NCBI GenBank assembly: GCA_002221725.1
Contig: NJFT01000023.1
Coordinates: forward strand, 62,001-126,000
Direction of reading: 5' to 3'
DNA length: 64,000 bases
Source: Scedosporium boydii
Taxonomy: Eukaryota; Ascomycota; Sordariomycetes; Microascales; Microascaceae
Every line of letters starts with the position of its first letter. The stretch's first letter is position 1. The notes under the pieces are model-generated. The model did no database searches and was not told the DNA's origin. It worked only from the letters and a program-made list of their open reading frames with translations. Made by a program: the position numbers and the translations under genes. Below are positions 59,301 through 64,000 of the stretch, piece by piece.

Positions 59301-59503
59301 GGACAAATATTATTCTATAAAATCACAGAATGCGTCAGCTTCATTATACGCGGCCACGCGTCCCGATAGCTGCCGTATCTGCCCGGAGCTAGAGAAACCA
59401 TCACAAGACATCACGGGATGAATTGGTGTGGAGCTCACATCGCAATACTTTTCACATCAGAGGCTGGTGTATAAACCTCATTCAATCCGTTTCTCAGCTC
59501 CAT
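56306..59503 (-). pseudogene. Decayed alpha/beta-hydrolase-NACHT (NLR-like STAND) gene
   Basis: The gene opens at 59503 with a short exon (to 59439), then reads IIIFVHGLFGHPQKTWTG, SWGYDADVGKF and RSLGGLVVKDALNQS, an alpha/beta hydrolase head with its nucleophile Ser kept. After a linker comes FEWLFNP and a NACHT domain with MFWVTGKPGSGK, ICFFIDALDEH and CLASRPWPVF. Four lesions are visible. A 20-bp tandem duplication (58734-58780) shifts frame in the head. An extra C in a five-C run (58099-58103) separates the linker from the Walker A frame. The Walker A ends GKL instead of GK[ST]. A TAG at 56828-56830 stands in frame before another 165 conserved-looking residues. NLR-like proteins of fungi act in non-self recognition and cell death. 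The current copy cannot make a full product unless some lesions are sequencing errors. Confidence 0.82.
58734..58780. repeat. 20-bp tandem duplication that breaks the reading frame
   Basis: The unit agctgcgtgttggctcgctg occurs twice in a row, followed by 7 bases of a third. On the minus strand, keeping one copy gives the expected ANTQLLQALEKNSE reading. The second copy adds 20 bases, which is not a multiple of three. Confidence 0.9.
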
Positions 59504-60482
59504 TTCATTTAGGAATCGTCAGCGCATCCCAAGAAAATCCAAAACCACAAGAGGAGGCGATGGAAAAGGTTTTGTTCTAGATGTCAAGAAACGTTGAGAA
59601 TTGCGCGACGAGGAGACCCCTCAAGATCCCAGCCTGATCCCAGCCCTACTCTTAATCCGTCTACCGCTAATTGGACCAGCCTAGCCAATCGCCATGCTCG
59701 AATCACAAAGCCACTTTCGCAGGACTTAGCGTGGAGCTGAGCTGAGGACTGCAGGGGCGACTGACGACGGTCTGTGGAGAGCAAGAGCTATCTGAAGGAT
59801 CATGGTGGTATTTACGGCATGCTCTTATTATGTCGGACTTCGCTCGTTGTTCCGCTATTGTGGTGTTGTTAATTTGGAAAGCCTAAATCAATAATGTTTG
59901 AAATTGAAAATTATCCAGATATATTTATAAATCTCCTAAAATGCTCGCGTCGATCTCGTCCGCATCCGAATTATCTACGGCACCAGTGATATGAGAGGAG
60001 GTGGTGCTTGCTTCCGTTGGGTATTAATCCTAACGAGACCAACAGACAGTCCTTCATCGCCTAACATGCGGACAACCAGGGCTGGTGGCCATCATCCTCC
60101 ACTATTAGTACAAGTAGAAAAACATCGCGCACGTCTTTGTGACGACCGGTTCCTCAACATGAAGGATTTCAAACGCGATGTTCCTCGACCCTTTAGAGGG
60201 ACCGCAAGCCCGACGCTTCCACATACCACGCTTAGCGAGAGCGATGCCCTGGCTGAGGAGGGACTGTACAGCGGAGGATGCTCCGCCAAAGCCAGGCCGC
60301 ATTCCGCGAGGAGAAAGGGATGGGTGGCCTAGTGGTTATGTCTGGGGAGTTATAAAAGAGATTTTCATCTTCTTTCTCGACAAGAGTTAAATATATATAT
60401 TAAATTTCCAACTGTGTCAACAAAGTTCCGAGGATACGTTGCAAACTACTTGCACGCGGGCCAATTCAGGAATCTAGGTCGT
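59504..60482. other. Intergenic, no supported gene
   Basis: Frames on both strands at 59990-60390 are compositional and carry no domain. A run of AT repeats lies near 60392-60402. Confidence 0.5.
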
Positions 60483-61510
60483 CTAGGATTTCTGGAGCAG
60501 GGACTTGAAGGCATCAACCAAGGTATCCTGACCACGTCTCACGTTCTCTGAACTATTCATCTCCTCCTCCTGAATGCCTCCCGGCAAAAAGGAGAGTGTC
60601 ATCTCCACGAAAGCACCGACAATGTTAGGGGGAAGGATATTGGTGTAGAAGGAAGTAAGCTGATCTTTCTCGATTAGCTTGACTTCGATCTTCTTCCCAG
60701 TGACTTCTTCGAATGCACGCTGCACATCCAAGGTCGAGTACGACTTCGGACCGTGGAGGTTGAAGATGTACGGGTTTGCCTTCAATGGGGATCCTGTCGC
60801 GAGTAGCTCAGTCGCGGCGGTTCTCCCAATGTCACGGGCCGATATCTGAACAGAAGACACGTTAACAAGTACACTCTTCATTCTGGTGGATACTTATGGG
60901 TCATACCATCGGAAGCTTAAAGTCAATCGGGGTGATGGTTGAATAGAAGAAAGGCGGATCTGCCTGGATGGTTTCCAGAGCGGAGGCCCAGTTCTCCATG
61001 AAATAGCCATTCCTGATAAACACCACTTCTGGCGCTGCCGACCAGAATATTTTCTCACTTTCGTGGTTCGTCCGAACCTCTCCCTATGCACAGCAATACC
61101 TAGTTTAGTACCTGGATCCCCAATGCAGACAGAAGACCAGTACGTACAACACCTTCCGCATGTTGCGCTCCCATGCTGGAAATGTAAACAAGCCGCCGAA
61201 CTGTGCCGGACCTCTCGATCGCATTGCGCACGTTGGTTGCGGCCTTCTTTGTCTCGGCGATGAAGTCGGAGCCGTCGTACTTGGGCGGAGTCAAGGCCAA
61301 AACGGCATCCGAGCCAGTGAAGTCTAGGCTTCCGGCATCACTAAGATCGGCTTTCACAGCTTTGAAGTTGGGGTGAGACTTGAACTCGGCCGGTACCTTG
61401 CTCAGGTTTCGATAGATGCCGATGACGGTAGGACGCGTCTCATCGTTGAGCAGTTTTTCAACTGCGGCCCGTAAGGTTTGGGCCGATGCTGGAACAACAG
61501 TAATCTGCAT
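60483..61510 (-). CDS. NmrA-like NAD(P)-binding protein, 300 aa
   Basis: Three exons: 61510..61148, 61083..60907 and 60845..60483, all joined in phase 0. The start MQITVVPASAQTLRAAVEKL has the compact beta-alpha unit of NmrA-like proteins but lacks the classical GxxGxxG; VPASAQT takes its place, as in several fungal relatives. Further marks are FKAVKADLSD, AVLALTPP, LVYISSMGAQHAEG, FIRNGYFMENW and the C-terminal SARDIGRTAATELL. Known members are quinone reductases and NAD(P) sensors. It is divergent from a Zn2Cys6 regulator at the right edge, so the two may be co-regulated. The substrate is unknown. Confidence 0.88.
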
Positions 61511-62189
61511 GATGAGAGAAGTGAATGATCTGGGTGAGGGCTAGTGCTAGTAGGATCAATTCAATTGACCAACAATGAAACAATTTTCAAAACTGAAGAA
61601 GGCAAGAGACTTTGAATACGGGGTTGTGGGTGTAGTCTAGTTTATATTTCCAAGAGTAACATGAGCGACATGAGTGTCCAGAGACCTTCAGTCTGGTGAG
61701 ACGTTATCACGCAACGAGGCAGACATGCAGACACACTGGGAAATATAACCCGGTGGGTCGAGTCTCAGAGTTTCGTCCATGCTGAGCCACCAGGCGGGAG
61801 TCGAGAACCACCGCCCGGCCCACTAAACTAACGGTGAATCGTCGAGAAAGATGGTGATTTACAATTGCCTGCTTGGATCGCACATTCATCATGCAAAATA
61901 GTCGAACTCAAATGCGGGGGATTGATAATCAGGATCCTCCGGCCTCCAGCTCTACGTTTCATTCCAAAGTCTTGGCGATTTATATTTCCTAATCGGGTAT
62001 AGCAACTCCTCAAGCACATCAGATCTGAATAATCTGATGGAGGTTTACGAGTCTCAAAGAGCAACCTAAGCCGGTTTTGGAAGCATTACGAGCCAAGCCC
62101 AGTTTATATCCCGTCGCTGGCAATCACTTGGCAAAACTTTGCCCCAACAGAAGAAAAACATCCATCGTCCATCAGCCGACCAGAGAAAG
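61511..62189. other. Divergent promoter region between the NmrA-like gene and a Zn2Cys6 gene
   Basis: No gene. The 679-bp region separates two head-to-head genes. I saw no copy of the 14-bp cluster element here. Confidence 0.6.
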
Positions 62190-63897
62190 ATGAAGGTTCG
62201 ACAAGTCACAGTATGTAATACCTGCAGGTCACGGAAGCTAGGTGTACGTCCTCTACAAGCCCGCCCTTGAGTGACCTGAGGAGACCTGACTTTCTCTAGT
62301 GTGACGGCAAACGACCAGCATGTGGCCAGTGCCTGCATTCGGGACGGCGATGCCCCGGATACCGGACCGATCTCATTTTCCGGCCCCCCTTGCTAGTGTC
62401 TAGCTCCCCCGGACCAATACCTTTACATCGAAGGCGACAAAATGCGGCCCCTTCCAAGCGCCGGGTGGACCGAAAGCAGCCGCCGCTTTCAAGCCCTAGC
62501 CAGCCCCCACCCGCCACAACCGCACCAATGCTACCTCCTATTCGCCTGCTGAGCTGGCCTCTGCGTGATGTCATCTCGTTTTGCGTGCAGAATTTCGTCC
62601 CTGTTCCAGAGCACCCGTTGCTCTCCGATAATCCGCGGAGGCCGCGTGCCCAGATGTGCGGAGCTTGGGTGGAAGCGCTTCCGGAGCTGGCGATTGGGGA
62701 TGACGCCGAACCCCTGCCATCTGCCATCAAGGCTCTTGGAGTCACGCTAGCCGTCTTCGGTCAGACGACTAGGGCACCAATTCCGGATGCCCTCGAGGCT
62801 CAGTGTGCCGCTCTCGGTACTTTGCAGTCCGCCATCCGCGATAATACCATTTCGCCTTCGAACGAACTGGCCGCTACCGTAATGTGCTTGTTTGTATCAG
62901 AGGTAAAATTACACGATAGCTCAATGATTTCGTCTTAGATGTATGATCAAGCTAACCATCTTTTCCCTACCGGTAGATGCTGCTACCCACCTCGGCTATG
63001 AGCTCCGTGATCCACGAAAGGGGCATTGGTGACCTAATTCGGGTTAATAAGCCCTCCTTCTACTCCTTTGGGTTACCGCACAAACTCTTTGTTGGATTCC
63101 GGCCAACTCTTGTAGGCTTCGCTGCTTTTTCATATATCAAGACAGCCCAAATTTGAATCCACCCGCCTGACTGACTCTCGCAGATGCTTCACGCTTTCCT
63201 GAAACGCAAGTCCACATTCCTGGCAGATGACGACTGGAAAAGTGAACCATTCGGCATTTTCCCAGCAACTCCGCTTCAAGCTCTCATGAGTGAAGCTGCC
63301 ATGATCTCCACTATATTTGAAAACCTCGATAACGTAAAAAGTGATCCACAGATCCGGGACCAGATAGTTTCAGAGTCGACGTCTAAATTAATCCAAGTAG
63401 TGAATCGCCTTGAGCAATGGGAAAAGGCGGAGTTGTCTGCCTATCAGAGCCCCCTGTGGTGGACAGTGACCACGGCCGATGGTGAGATTTACCTCTGGTT
63501 CCGGAACCTTGAAGTGGCCAGCTGCCTCGCCAACCTCTGGGCCTTCAGAATTATCTGCCTTACGAGCGTTATACAATTAAGAAGGGAATGTCCCGGCTTA
63601 CTGCTGCAGGAAATAACTATAGACGGGAAATCCATAGACGGCGTCGAAGTAACTGGGGAAATTATCCAGCTGTCCACCCGGATTATGCGAAGCATGGAAT
63701 TTTGGACCCAGGGAAAACTGGGAATACACGGAGCTGCGTCGGCTGCAATGCCTCTACAAACTGCCATCCAGGCCCTCGGCGGAATGAGAAGTGATTCGGA
63801 AGCAGGGTCCAGAAGCTATTCCAAGACGGTAGAGAGGATCATGGAAAAGAGGGGATTTAAGGGGTGTCTGGTCCGTGGGATTGCTATGGAATCTTAA
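62190..63897 (+). CDS. Zn2Cys6 transcription factor, 501 aa
   Basis: Four exons: 62190..62243, 62300..62902, 62977..63111 and 63184..63897, in phase. The zinc cluster begins almost at the N-terminus, with Cys 9, 12, 19, 26, 29 and 36. The first intron lies just before Cys 19 and its GTACGT donor is the only one that keeps both frame and Cys spacing. After a Pro/Arg-rich linker the protein has the helical C-terminal domain seen in many fungal regulators of this size (HERGIGDLIRVNK, FRPTLMLHAFLKRK). There is no coiled coil directly after the finger, so monomeric or non-classical binding is possible. The target is unknown; the divergent NmrA-like gene is the nearest candidate. A stop is present at 63895-63897, so the gene is complete. 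Confidence 0.9.
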
Positions 63898-64000
63898 TGG
63901 AACTAAGTCTTCTTCTACGTCTGTTACCCTGAAAACGTCAGCAGGCAGTAAGTGTGTGGAGCCTTAGAATTGCATTTCGCTTCGTGGTGGATCTACGTGC

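Noticed and set aside
59990..60390. Plus- and minus-strand frames of 65-113 codons
   Set aside because: They overlap in several phases, are Arg/Pro-rich and carry no recognisable domain.

Overview
The window looks like a chromosome segment of a filamentous ascomycete, most likely a eurotiomycete of the Aspergillus/Penicillium type. Genes carry many 50-100 bp introns with GTRNGT donors. Families seen include CYP53, Zn2Cys6 regulators, fungal rhodopsin-domain membrane proteins, DUF6914, NmrA-like proteins and a STAND/NACHT relic. Intergenic stretches are long and partly repeat-derived. Exon models were assembled by hand from splice consensus, reading phase and family knowledge.

Left part (1-19 kb): an unrecognised three-exon gene, a repeat field with oppositely oriented minisatellite arms (1.9-2.45 kb), an F-box-like protein, a 14-TM MFS exporter, a GNAT acetyltransferase, a DUF6914 protein, a secreted parallel beta-helix protein and an NmrA-like oxidoreductase. 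A gene-poor stretch of nearly 4 kb follows.

Middle part (19-40 kb): a CYP53 benzoate 4-monooxygenase, a Baeyer-Villiger/flavin monooxygenase, a four-TM membrane protein, a rhodopsin-domain membrane protein, a phenol 2-monooxygenase-type flavoprotein, a short-chain dehydrogenase and a large protein of unknown function. Several of these oxidise aromatic compounds.

Core (40.7-56.1 kb): a compact aromatic-catabolism cluster. It holds an MFS transporter, a stilbene-cleaving-type carotenoid oxygenase, gentisate 1,2-dioxygenase, a salicylate/3-hydroxybenzoate hydroxylase-type monooxygenase, a fumarylacetoacetase-family (fumarylpyruvate) hydrolase, a Zn2Cys6 regulator and a quinone oxidoreductase. 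The first six genes form three head-to-head pairs. Each of the three shared promoters has one copy of a 14-bp element, CGGGWCGYNSCCGA (CGG-N7-CCG), a typical dimeric zinc-cluster operator. The logical route is transport, oxidative cleavage to hydroxybenzaldehydes/hydroxybenzoates, hydroxylation to gentisate, ring cleavage to maleylpyruvate and hydrolysis to central metabolites. No maleylpyruvate isomerase is visible. The oxygenase reads with a one-base frameshift in a C run.

Right part (56-64 kb): a decayed alpha/beta-hydrolase-NACHT (NLR-like) gene with a 20-bp frameshifting tandem duplication, a homopolymer frameshift, an in-frame stop and an altered Walker A motif; then an NmrA-like gene divergent from a second Zn2Cys6 regulator.
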